Source: Anaerococcus rubeinfantis
GTDB lineage: Bacteria; Bacillota; Clostridia; Tissierellales; Peptoniphilaceae
Length of the DNA stretch: 64,000 nucleotides
Assembly (NCBI RefSeq): GCF_001487145.1
Contig: NZ_LN913016.1
Location: 372,001 to 436,000, forward strand
Direction of reading: 5' to 3'
Shown here: positions 53,392 to 64,000 of the stretch, piece by piece
How positions within the stretch are numbered: position 1 is the stretch's first letter
Layout of the letters: each line of letters opens with the position of its first letter
The notes under the pieces: model-generated
What the model was told of the DNA's origin: nothing
Databases searched by the model: none
Seen by the model: the letters and a program-made list of their open reading frames with translations, nothing else
Translations under genes and position numbers: made by a program

Positions 53392-55736
53392 TGCAGGAAA
53401 AAACCTTAGAAGTTTTAGAGTTTGGAAAAATTCTTGAAAAACTCCAAACTTATGCAAGAAGTGAACTTGTTAAAAAAGAAATCTCAAAAATAAAACCTAA
53501 AAATAATATAAAAGAAATAAAAGATGAACTCGACAAAACCAAGGCCATGGAAGAGGTCATTGTAGAAAATGGAAATATAGATATTTTTGGCCTTTTCGAT
53601 TTAAAAGAAATTATTGGATATGTAAGAAAAAAAGGAATATTAGAACCCTTTGAGCTTTTAAAAGTTTTGGACTTACTTAGGGTTAGCAATTATTTGAAAG
53701 AATATGGGGAAAATATTGAAAATCCTTACATAAAAGACTTGTTTGATAGGATTTCAGTAAATGATTTTATAAAAGATGAAATCGAAAGGTCAATTATATC
53801 AGAAGATGAAATAGCAGATAATGCTTCTTCAAATTTAAGGTCAATCAGGAAAAAAATGGGAAAAAAAGAAGCTGAAATTAAAAATAAATTGTCCTTTTAT
53901 ATTTCATCTCCAAAATTTGACGAATCTCTCCAAGATAAGGTTGTTTCAATTAGGGACGGAAGATATGTTCTTCCAGTAAAAACTAATAAAAAAGCAGTTT
54001 TAAATGGAATAATCCACGATAGGTCCCAATCTGGAAATACCCTTTTTATTGAACCAAATGCCATTGTAGAATTAAACAATGACCTTTCAAATTTACAAAT
54101 AGAAGAAAGCGATGAAATTAGAAGAATTTTGGATAGGCTTTCAAGATTTGTTGAAGGCTTTGACCAAGAAATTTTAGAAAATCAAAAATTAATTCAAAGA
54201 ATAGATTTCTTGCAAGCAAAGGTAAAATATTTTTTGGCACATGAATACACCATGCCAAAACTTACTGACAAAAAAATTATAAATTTAAAGGCAGCTCGCC
54301 ATCCGCTTTTAAAGGGAAAAGTTGTCCCAATTGATGTGATAATTGGAGATGGCTACAAGACTTTAATAATTACAGGACCAAATACAGGAGGAAAAACCGT
54401 ATCACTTAAAACCGTGGGTCTTGTTTCTCTGATGGCCCAAGCAGGATTTTATATTCCATGTGATGAAGATAGTTTGGTAAATGTTTTTGACGATATATTT
54501 TTAGATATTGGCGATACTCAATCAATAGAGATGAGCCTTTCAACTTTTTCGGCATCACTTACAAATATTGTAAAAATCACCGAAAATGTCAGCGAAAATT
54601 CTTTGGTTTTATTAGATGAGGTTGGAAGTGGTACAGATCCAACAGAAGGAGCTGCTCTTGCAATTTCTATTTTGGAATTTTTGAAAAATAAAAATGTAAT
54701 GACCTTTGCAACTACCCATTATTCAGAATTAAAGTATTACGCCTTAGAAAAAGAAGGAGTTATGAATGCAAGCGTTGAATTTGACCTTGAAAGTCTATCA
54801 CCAACTTACAAATTAATTATAGGAACTCCTGGGAAATCAAATGCTTTTGAAATTTCAAAAAGACTTGGTTTAAATAAGGAAATATTAGCAAACGCTCAAT
54901 TGATTCTTTCTGAAGATAATAAAAATTTTAATACTATCCTTGAAGAGCTTGACCAAAATAAAAAAGAAATGGAAATAAAAAATCAAGAGATAGAAGACTA
55001 TAAGAAAAAAATAAAAAGAGCAAGAAATGATCTTTTGGCTTTATCAGAAAAAATAAAAAAAGAAGAAAAAGAAATAATTGAAAAAGCAGAAGATAAGGCG
55101 AATAAAATTTTGGAAGAAGCAAATATGGCGAGCCAAGAAATGCTAAAAATTGCAAAAAAATCAAAAAATGCCAATATTTCAGATATAGATAGGTCCTTAA
55201 ATGATATAAGAAATAAATATAAATCTTCAAAAATTGATAAAGAAGATGGAATAATAAAAGAAGAAATAAGTAAAAATGCACCAGAGGATTTAAAAGTTGG
55301 AGATACAGTTATAATTGCGGGCTTAAATGAAAAGGCTCAAGTAATTGAAAATCCCGACGAAAAGGGTAATATAAAAGTACAAATGGGTATTTTGAAAATG
55401 GATTCTAATATTAAAAATGTTACAAAAGTTAAGTCAGAAAATAAGACTAAAGAAAATACTAACAGAATTTATAAAGCAAAAAAAGCCATGCACATTTCAC
55501 CAACTCTTGATTTGAGGGGCCAAAGATATGATGAGGCTTTGAGAAATTTTGATAAATACCTAGATGATGCTATGCTCTCAGGCCTTGACCAAGCAAAAAT
55601 CATCCACGGCAAGGGGACTGGTGCTTTGAGAAATGGCATAAACGATTATTTAAAAAATAATAAAATGATCGACTCCTATAGACCTGGAAATGAAAAAGAA
55701 GGTGGATATGGAGTTACAATTGTAAAATTCAAATAA
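53391..55736 (+). CDS. mutS2: Endonuclease MutS2
   Basis: A 781-residue MutS2 ATPase. N-terminal DNA-clamp helices precede the ATPase with Walker A GPNTGGKTVSLKT, LDEVGSGTDPTEGAALA and FATTHYSELK. A Lys/Glu coiled coil and a KOW-like region lead to the C-terminal Smr nuclease domain with LDLRGQRYDEAL and IHGKGTGALRNGI. MutS2 acts on stalled ribosome collisions and branched DNA in Firmicutes. It has the standard length. Confidence 0.96.
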   Translation: MQEKTLEVLEFGKILEKLQTYARSELVKKEISKIKPKNNIKEIKDELDKTKAMEEVIVENGNIDIFGLFDLKEIIGYVRKKGILEPFELLKVLDLLRVSNYLKEYGENIENPYIKDLFDRISVNDFIKDEIERSIISEDEIADNASSNLRSIRKKMGKKEAEIKNKLSFYISSPKFDESLQDKVVSIRDGRYVLPVKTNKKAVLNGIIHDRSQSGNTLFIEPNAIVELNNDLSNLQIEESDEIRRILDRLSRFVEGFDQEILENQKLIQRIDFLQAKVKYFLAHEYTMPKLTDKKIINLKAARHPLLKGKVVPIDVIIGDGYKTLIITGPNTGGKTVSLKTVGLVSLMAQAGFYIPCDEDSLVNVFDDIFLDIGDTQSIEMSLSTFSASLTNIVKITENVSENSLVLLDEVGSGTDPTEGAALAISILEFLKNKNVMTFATTHYSELKYYALEKEGVMNASVEFDLESLSPTYKLIIGTPGKSNAFEISKRLGLNKEILANAQLILSEDNKNFNTILEELDQNKKEMEIKNQEIEDYKKKIKRARNDLLALSEKIKKEEKEIIEKAEDKANKILEEANMASQEMLKIAKKSKNANISDIDRSLNDIRNKYKSSKIDKEDGIIKEEISKNAPEDLKVGDTVIIAGLNEKAQVIENPDEKGNIKVQMGILKMDSNIKNVTKVKSENKTKENTNRIYKAKKAMHISPTLDLRGQRYDEALRNFDKYLDDAMLSGLDQAKIIHGKGTGALRNGINDYLKNNKMIDSYRPGNEKEGGYGVTIVKFK

Positions 55737-55749
55737 TATTGGAGGAAAT

Positions 55750-57450
55750 ATGAAAAATTTTAAAGAATTAATAGCTAAAAAGCTAGAAGAAAAAGACCTA
55801 GGCTTGGATTATGAAAAAATTTATGATTTAATTGAAATTCCACCTCAAGAAAATATGGGAGATTTTGCATTTCCATGCTTTACTCTAGCAAGAACTATGA
55901 GAAAAAATCCTAAACTTATTGCAGAAGAAATAGCAAAGGGTTTAGAAATTGAAGGTGTAGAAAAAATAGAAAATGAAAATGCCTATGTAAACTTCTTTTT
56001 AGATAGACAAAAAGTATCTAACGATGTTATTAACGAAGTTTTAGAAAAAGAAGATGACTACGGAAAAAGTGATATGGGAAAAGGAATCAATGAACTTGTT
56101 GAGTTTTCATCTGTAAATATTGCTAAGCCTTTCCACATAGGTCACATTAGATCAACTGTTATTGGAGATGTTATCAGAAACATTTACGAATACCTTGGAT
56201 ACAATGTTACAGCTTCAAACTACATTGGAGATTATGGTACCCAATTTGGTGTAATGATTGCAGCTTACAAACTTTGGGGAGACAAGGAAGCAATCGATAA
56301 AGACCCTATCAACGAACTTTTAAATTTATATGTAAGATATACAAAAGAAGCGGAAGATAACGAAGAATACCAAGAAAAAGCAAGAGAAGAATTCAAAAAT
56401 CTTGAAGATGGCGAAGAAGAAGCTATGAGACTATGGCAATGGTTTAAAGACTTATCTTTGAGAGAATTTGATAAAGTTTATGGAATGCTTGATATAAAAT
56501 ATGACAACTACCACGGAGAAAGCTACCATTCACAATGGATGCCAGCTGCTCTTGAAGAATTAAAAGAAAAAAATCTTTTGGTAGAATCTGATGGAGCTTA
56601 TATAGTAGATTTGAGTGAATTCAATCTACCACCATCAATGCTAATAAAATCAAACGGATCTTCAGCTTATATCACAAGAGACGTTGCAACAGCACTTTAT
56701 AGACATAGAACTTACGGACTAGACAAAAACATCTACGTTGTAGGAAGCCAACAAAAATTACATTTCCAACAATTAAAGAAAATTTTATACCTAATGGGAC
56801 ACGAAGATGTAAGTGATGAAATTTTACACGTACAATTTGGTATGGTTTCACTAAAAGACCAAGTTCTTTCAACAAGAAGAGGACACGTTGTTTTCTTGGA
56901 AGATGTTTTAAATAAAACAATTGAAAAAACATATTCAATCATGAAAGATAGAGACAACCAAATTGAAGACTTAGAAGAAGCTGCAAAAATTGTAGGAATT
57001 GGTGCAGTTAAATTCCAAGAATTATACAACTCAAGAATCAAAGACTATGTTTTTGACTGGGATGAATTATTAAACTTCGAAGGTGAAACAGGTCCATACG
57101 TACACTACACATACGCAAGAGCTAAATCAGTTTTAAGAAAAGCTGGAAAAGAAGAAATTGGACAAATGACATTTGAAAAACTAAATTCAGATGAAGAATA
57201 TAGCTTGATTAAATCTTTAGAAAGTTTCCAAGATGCAGTAATCCTTGCTAAAGACAGACTAGAACCATCAGTAGTAGCAAGAAAAGTTATGGAAATTGCT
57301 CAAAAATTCAATAAATTTTACAATTCTACACAAATATTAGTAGATGATGAAAAATTAAAAGAAGAAAGACTTGCCTTAACTAAAGCTACATCAATAGTAA
57401 TTAAAAACGGTTTGGGAATATTAGGAATAAAAACAGTGGAACAAATGTAA
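55750..57450 (+). CDS. argS: Arginine-tRNA ligase
   Basis: Class I synthetase, 566 residues. The Arg-tRNA N-terminal domain is followed by the HIGH motif in VNIAKPFHIGHIRSTVIGD, and the KMSKS equivalent is QVLSTRRG, as usual for ArgS. The DALR anticodon-binding domain ends the protein (DALxR-type region SFQDAVILAKDRLEPS). TTGGAGG precedes the ATG. The stop overlaps the next start (TAATG). Confidence 0.97.
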   Translation: MKNFKELIAKKLEEKDLGLDYEKIYDLIEIPPQENMGDFAFPCFTLARTMRKNPKLIAEEIAKGLEIEGVEKIENENAYVNFFLDRQKVSNDVINEVLEKEDDYGKSDMGKGINELVEFSSVNIAKPFHIGHIRSTVIGDVIRNIYEYLGYNVTASNYIGDYGTQFGVMIAAYKLWGDKEAIDKDPINELLNLYVRYTKEAEDNEEYQEKAREEFKNLEDGEEEAMRLWQWFKDLSLREFDKVYGMLDIKYDNYHGESYHSQWMPAALEELKEKNLLVESDGAYIVDLSEFNLPPSMLIKSNGSSAYITRDVATALYRHRTYGLDKNIYVVGSQQKLHFQQLKKILYLMGHEDVSDEILHVQFGMVSLKDQVLSTRRGHVVFLEDVLNKTIEKTYSIMKDRDNQIEDLEEAAKIVGIGAVKFQELYNSRIKDYVFDWDELLNFEGETGPYVHYTYARAKSVLRKAGKEEIGQMTFEKLNSDEEYSLIKSLESFQDAVILAKDRLEPSVVARKVMEIAQKFNKFYNSTQILVDDEKLKEERLALTKATSIVIKNGLGILGIKTVEQM

Positions 57451-58151
57451 TGAATGAAAGAATTATAGATTTTTTAGAATGTTCTAAATACGCATTTTCA
57501 GAAAGTGTAAAAAAAATAAAAAAATCCTATATTCTTTTCATATCTTTGATAGTTAGGTCTATATTTGAAGGCATGAAGGGTTTATCAGTTTTAAACTCTT
57601 CTTACCTAGCATCATTAATAAATTATCTAATAGAAATTTTGATTTTATGTTTTGTAGCTCAAGCTTTAAGATCAATAGTTCTTTACAATAATACAGGAAA
57701 AAAATCCATAGAAAATTCCATATCGAATTTTTTCTATCTTATAATGGCTGCTATGTTTTCAATTTATATAGTTGAACTGATATTTGACAATTTGTTGAGC
57801 GGATTTGATCCAACAATATCAAATACATTAAAAATCCTATTTAAATTTTTCACATCAGCTGTAATAGAACTTGTTTATATAGATAGCGTTTATGGATTTA
57901 CCATACTTATAGATTCATTTAATTTTGTAAAAAATAATATTTTTATATGGGGGATTTACGCCCTAATATATACCTTAGTAGAAACATTTTTAATAAATAA
58001 AATTGTAGTAAATACTTTGGTTTTAGGAAATGAATTTATATATGTAATGCTATTAGCAATTTGGGAGACTCTATTCTTATTATTTAAAGGACACTTGTAT
58101 AAGATATTATCAAAACATTCCTACGGACAAAGAAAATTCATGAGAGGATAA
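57450..58151 (+). CDS. Hypothetical multi-pass membrane protein
   Basis: A 233-residue hydrophobic protein with about five or six membrane helices (for example LIEILILCFVAQALRSIVL and IWGIYALIYTLVETFLI). No signature is recognised. It overlaps argS by one base and precedes the TPR protein by one base, so all three are cotranscribed. Nothing in the sequence points to a substrate. Confidence 0.8.
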   Translation: MNERIIDFLECSKYAFSESVKKIKKSYILFISLIVRSIFEGMKGLSVLNSSYLASLINYLIEILILCFVAQALRSIVLYNNTGKKSIENSISNFFYLIMAAMFSIYIVELIFDNLLSGFDPTISNTLKILFKFFTSAVIELVYIDSVYGFTILIDSFNFVKNNIFIWGIYALIYTLVETFLINKIVVNTLVLGNEFIYVMLLAIWETLFLLFKGHLYKILSKHSYGQRKFMRG

Positions 58152-58152
58152 A

Positions 58153-59253
58153 ATGGCAAAAATAGACCAATATTTTTTGAATTTTACAGACAAACTTGGA
58201 TATATAGACCTAAAAAAAGAAGCATCATATGATTTATTAAACCAAACTCCCCTAGCACTTTATACAGAAGACTTATCAGAAAACGTAATAAGTGGAGAAT
58301 TTGAAAGCAAAATAAATCTAGATATAATTTTGGATGGATTAATAATAAATCTTGCCATAGACAAGGATTTTAAGTACAAAGATACTTATATAAAAATTAT
58401 AGAAAATTATATAAAAAATATAGGAGCCTACACAAGCCAAAAAGCCCTAAAAAATTTGGACAAAAAAAATGAAAAAGCCCTTCTTCTTTTAAGAGGTGGC
58501 TATATCATAAATCCATTTGATAAGTATAATGCCTATAATTATGCTAGAATTTTGTGGCCAAAAGCCTATGAAGATACAGAATATAAGGATGAATTTATTA
58601 AAGAAGCCCTTAGGATTTTACAAGATATAATAAGCCAAGACGAAGATTTTCCACTTTCATATTATGAATTAGGAAATATATACGCAAATCTTGGAGAATA
58701 TATAAAAGCAAGATCCTATTATGAAAATGCCCTCCAAAGAACAAAAGATATAGAAGCACAAGATGAAATAAGAGATAAAATCAAAATGATTTTTGATAAT
58801 GCAGAAATCGAAGAAGGACTTTACTATATCGGAAAAGGAAACTTTGACAAGGCAATACAGATTCTAACCAGGCTCTTATCAAAAACAAAAAGAGCAGATG
58901 CCTACTATTATTTAGGAGTAGCCTATCAAAATATAGGACAATACGAAAATTCAAACCTAGCCTTTGAAAATTCCCTAGAAAAAGGCGGAGAATTTAGAGA
59001 ACTTTATAATGATTATTCAATAAGCCTATACGCATCAGAAAAACCAACTGAAGCAATAGGAATAATAAATCAAGGTCTAAAAAAATATCCAGAAGATCCA
59101 AGAATGATTTACAATAGATTACAAATAAATTTATCATTAAATAACATCAACAAAGCAAAAGAAGATATAGAAAATCTAGAAAGTTACGACGATTTAAGCG
59201 ATGAAATTACAAGAAATCTACAAATAATAAAAAATCAATTCAACATAAATTAA
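58153..59253 (+). CDS. TPR-repeat protein
   Basis: A 366-residue cytoplasmic protein. The C-terminal two thirds carry tetratricopeptide-type helices: SYYELGNIYANLGEYIKARSYYENALQ, DAYYYLGVAYQNIGQYENSNLAFENSL and ELYNDYSISLYASEKPTEAIGII. The first 130 residues are unlike any domain I know. TPR arrays mediate protein contacts; the partner may be the membrane protein encoded one base upstream. A terminator follows. Confidence 0.85.
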   Translation: MAKIDQYFLNFTDKLGYIDLKKEASYDLLNQTPLALYTEDLSENVISGEFESKINLDIILDGLIINLAIDKDFKYKDTYIKIIENYIKNIGAYTSQKALKNLDKKNEKALLLLRGGYIINPFDKYNAYNYARILWPKAYEDTEYKDEFIKEALRILQDIISQDEDFPLSYYELGNIYANLGEYIKARSYYENALQRTKDIEAQDEIRDKIKMIFDNAEIEEGLYYIGKGNFDKAIQILTRLLSKTKRADAYYYLGVAYQNIGQYENSNLAFENSLEKGGEFRELYNDYSISLYASEKPTEAIGIINQGLKKYPEDPRMIYNRLQINLSLNNINKAKEDIENLESYDDLSDEITRNLQIIKNQFNIN

Positions 59254-59281
59254 TCTCAAATTAAATTTTGAGATTTTTTTT
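59252..59281 (+). terminator. Intrinsic terminator after the TPR gene
   Basis: AATCTCAAA pairs with TTTTGAGATT around TTAAA, followed by a T-run. It ends the transcript running from pheS or later. A TATAAT-type sequence at about 59316 supports a new start before ridA. Confidence 0.82.
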
Positions 59282-59352
59282 ATTTCAGTTGAATAAAAAT
59301 AGAAAAAAAGTATGTTTATAATATAATAACGTTTACTATTAAGGAGGAAATT

Positions 59353-59727
59353 ATGAAAATAATTGAAACAAAAAATGCACCAGGAGCAGTAGGAGCATAT
59401 TCACAAGGAATAGTATCAAACGGCTTTGTATATTCATCAGGACAACTACCATTGGTTCCAGAAACAGGTGAATTAATTTCAGATGACGTTAAAAAAGCAA
59501 CAAGACAATCATTAGAAAATGTAAAAGCAATAGTAGAAGCAGGGGGCTCATCAGTAGAAAAAATCGTAAAAGTAAATATTTTCTTAGATGACGTAAATGA
59601 CTTTGCTGCAGTAAATGAAGCTTATGCAGAATTTTTTGGAGACCACAAACCAGCAAGAAGCTGTGTAGAAGTAGGAAAACTTCCAAAAAATGGACTACTA
59701 GAAATAGAAGCAATAGCAGAATTATAA
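59353..59727 (+). CDS. ridA: RidA family 2-iminobutanoate/2-iminopropanoate deaminase
   Basis: A 124-residue RidA/YjgF protein, hydrolysing reactive enamine/imine products of amino-acid dehydratases. It shows APGAVGAYSQGIVSNGFVYSSGQLPL, VEKIVKVNIFLDDVNDF and the signature PARSCVEVGKLPKNGLLEIEAIA with the catalytic Arg. AAGGAGG precedes the ATG. The peroxiredoxin follows 11 bases later, so both form one operon. Confidence 0.96.
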   Translation: MKIIETKNAPGAVGAYSQGIVSNGFVYSSGQLPLVPETGELISDDVKKATRQSLENVKAIVEAGGSSVEKIVKVNIFLDDVNDFAAVNEAYAEFFGDHKPARSCVEVGKLPKNGLLEIEAIAEL

Positions 59728-59738
59728 TCGGAGAATAA

Positions 59739-60194
59739 ATGTCAATAATAAAAAAAGGTGAAAAAGCACCATTATTTAATATAAAAGATCAAAACGCAGA
59801 AGATGTAAATTTAGAAAAATATAGAGGAAAAAAAGTTATACTTTCATCTCACCCACTAGCATTCACATCAGTATGCGCAGATCAAATGAGATCTTTAGAA
59901 AGAAATTTCGATAGAATTCAAGAAAAAGGAGAAACTGTAGTAATAGGACTATCAATAGATCCACAACCATCAAAAAAAGCATGGGCTGCAGTATTAAATA
60001 TAGACAACGTAAAATTTGCATCAGACTTTTTTCCTTTAGGAGAAGTAGCAAAAGCTTACGGAATATTCAATGAAGAAAATTCAGCAAGCAAAAGAGCAAA
60101 TATAATTATAGATGAAGAGGGAATTGTTAAGTGGTCAAAAGAATATCCACAAGCACAATTACCAGATATAGAAGAAGTAATAGAAAATCTATAA
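59739..60194 (+). CDS. Peroxiredoxin
   Basis: A 151-residue thiol peroxidase of the AhpC/TSA fold. The peroxidatic Cys is in HPLAFTSVCADQMRSLE (about residue 47), which has the T-x-x-C arrangement. A resolving Cys is not evident, so it is probably a 1-Cys type or uses another thiol. It detoxifies peroxides in the cytoplasm. A strong terminator follows. Confidence 0.92.
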   Translation: MSIIKKGEKAPLFNIKDQNAEDVNLEKYRGKKVILSSHPLAFTSVCADQMRSLERNFDRIQEKGETVVIGLSIDPQPSKKAWAAVLNIDNVKFASDFFPLGEVAKAYGIFNEENSASKRANIIIDEEGIVKWSKEYPQAQLPDIEEVIENL

Positions 60195-60200
60195 AAATAT

Positions 60201-60262
60201 TTGACAAAATAAAAAAATAATAATATACTAATATAGCTGTTTCAAACAGCTATATTTTTTTT
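60201..60262 (+). terminator. Peroxiredoxin terminator overlapping an rrn promoter
   Basis: ATATAGCTGTT (60231-60241) pairs with AACAGCTATAT (60245-60255), followed by Ts: a strong terminator. TTGACA (60201-60206), 17 bases, TATACT (60224-60229) sits immediately upstream, so a transcript starting there would begin inside the hairpin and would not form it whole. Confidence 0.75.
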
Positions 60263-60326
60263 AACTCGTTTAAGTCAAAAGAGAAAGAAGATTGAGAAAA
60301 AAATTCAAAAAACTTTTCAAAAAAAC

Positions 60327-60449
60327 TTGACAATAAAAATAAACGAGATATAATAAAAAAGTCGACACCAGAAAAGCAGTCGAGAAAAGTAAATAAAAAG
60401 AAAAATATTTACAAAAAAACTTGACAAGCGAAAAAAAAGGTGGTAGACT
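60327..60449 (+). promoter_or_regulatory. Tandem rRNA operon promoters
   Basis: TTGACA (60327-60332)-N16-TATAAT (60349-60354), and TTGACA (60421-60426)-N17-TAGACT (60444-60449). With the site at 60201 they make three promoters before the 16S gene, the usual arrangement for strong rRNA expression. The leader GAACCTTTAAAAAC (about 60475) resembles a boxA antitermination element. Confidence 0.8.
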
Positions 60450-60556
60450 TAAATAGTCAGCAACAACTGACAAAGAACCTTTAAAAACAAATAAATACTA
60501 CTACAAAGTTAATAACTTTGAGACCAAACGAAAATGACAAAAGTCAAGATCAAACT

Positions 60557-62088
<1,532 letters not shown>

Positions 62089-62184
62089 AGTAAAAAGTCG
62101 GTACGCTGACTTTTACCAAAGAAAATGAATAAAAAAACTTTGTTTGGGCAAAGTAAACTTTGTAGTAAAATTTAAAGGTTACAT

Positions 62185-62260
62185 GGGGGTGTAGCTCAGT
62201 TGGGAGAGCACCTGCCTTGCACGCAGGGGGTCAAGAGTTCGAATCTCTTCATCTCCACCA
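62185..62260 (+). tRNA. tRNA-Ala (anticodon TGC)
   Basis: A 76-base tRNA: acceptor GGGGGTG pairing with CATCTCC, D-loop AGCTCAGTTGGGAGAGC, anticodon loop CTTGCAC with TGC at 62218-62220, T-loop GTTCGAATC and an encoded CCA. Placed in the 16S-23S spacer, as in many rRNA operons. Confidence 0.97.
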
Positions 62261-62589
62261 AGCCCATAATCGAGAGGTGAAAGATTGAAAATCTTTCATA
62301 ATTTTTCAAAGTTTTCAAAGAAAACGAGAAAAATTACGAAAAGTTACGGTAAGTTTTTTAAAAACATTAAACCGAAGAAAAATCTTTCATATTTTTTCGA
62401 CATTTGCGAAGCAAATAAGAAAAATAACGCTAGGTTACAGTAAATAACCAGACAAAACTCGAACAGGGCATTAATGCGATGATTTTTGGAAAACCAAAAA
62501 TCCCTGCATAAGGAATATCATCAGCTCATAAATTCGCTGAAGAGTTCCGTTAGAACCTAATAAAATTAAATAGCTATAAATATTTCCAG
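62261..62589 (+). other. Spacer between tRNA-Ala and 23S rRNA
   Basis: No gene. Related A/T-rich segments occur twice (ATCTTTCATAATTTTTC and ATCTTTCATATTTTTTCG), and small hairpins such as ATTTGC-GAA-GCAAAT lie within. They probably belong to rRNA processing stems. Confidence 0.6.
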
Positions 62590-63750
<1,161 letters not shown>

Positions 63751-64000
63751 AGAGGGATTAAGTTTACAAATGAGACTAGGAAGTTTCTTAACAAAAGAAG
63801 AGGCTGAAGCTAAAGAAAAAGAAATTTCAGAAATAGACATAAAGAAAGATTAAGAAAAAAAATTAAATAAAAATTATCAAAAAACCAATCTAAAGTCAAA
63901 GTATTAGCAAAAGAATTTGTTGAAAAAACAATGGCTGGTTTAACATTAAAAGAACTAGGACTCATAGCTAAACTTAATACCTCTATTAGTGGTAGAGGAG
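63751..64000 (+). other. Unrelated sequence in the 23S gene (putative intervening sequence)
   Basis: From about 63750 the 23S match is lost, at the site of helix 45, a known location for intervening sequences. The new sequence has GAGGGA and an ATG at 63770 opening a 27-residue Glu/Lys-rich ORF (MRLGSFLTKEEAEAKEKEIS...) to 63853. A second frame (KVLAKEFVEKTMAGLTLKEL...) is open to the window end but has no clear start. It may be an insertion with an ORF, or an assembly join in a repeated rRNA operon; the window ends before 23S could resume. Confidence 0.5.

Overview
The window comes from a low-GC Firmicute, most likely the Peptoniphilaceae (Anaerococcus or a close relative). The basis is the strong A/T bias, the Firmicutes order phoH-ybeY-dgkA-cdd-era-recO-glyQS-ppsR, T-box and infC-type leaders, Gram-positive Shine-Dalgarno sites and a Firmicutes-like 16S rRNA. 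TGA is used as a stop (era), so the code is standard. The genus call rests on recall, not on a search.

Layout. (1) 1-11206 is core chromosome: the 3' part of floA, a Lys-rich unknown, phoH, ybeY, a DgkA-PAP2 fusion, cdd, era, recO, glyQ, glyS, the PPDK regulator ppsR, a GNAT enzyme and guaA. (2) 11195-40120 is a ~29 kb accessory region in the 3' end of guaA. I read it as a tandem array of related integrated elements. Each junction has a right-end repeat (R1, ~145 bp), a core resembling the last 12 bases of guaA (GAATGGGAATAG or a variant), and a left-end repeat (R2) ending in a terminator. The first unit is a mobilizable element: repressor, excisionase, tyrosine integrase, VirE-type ATPase, MobC, relaxase, candidate oriT, TraX and cargo remnants. 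Later units have no integrase and carry cargo: a broken methylase interrupted by a 4.1 kb insert with a 1198-aa putative nuclease gene, a KilA-N protein, a protein with a HEPN-like motif, a methyltransferase, a frameshifted ABC-F gene with a leader attenuator, a MerR regulator, peptidase E and a GNAT. Between R1 and R2 several junctions hold hairpin-rich blocks whose stems differ between copies while loops and joints are conserved.

(3) 40121-44997 returns to ordinary chromosome after an IS200 remnant: a PEPCK-like protein, an SdpI-type membrane protein and an FAD dehydrogenase. (4) 45017-60194 is core again: infC (AUA start, long leader)-rpmI-rplT, a SpoU methyltransferase, T-box-pheS-pheT, zapA, a U32 peptidase, mutS2, argS, a membrane protein, a TPR protein, ridA and a peroxiredoxin. 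(5) 60201-64000 is an rRNA operon: three promoters, 16S, tRNA-Ala(TGC) and 23S. The 23S match stops near 63750, at the position of helix 45, where unrelated sequence with a small ORF begins. This may be an intervening sequence or an assembly junction.

The core genes form tight co-oriented operons with short gaps or overlaps. The guaA array differs: long noncoding stretches, many pseudogenes, and mobility, regulatory and possible defence genes.
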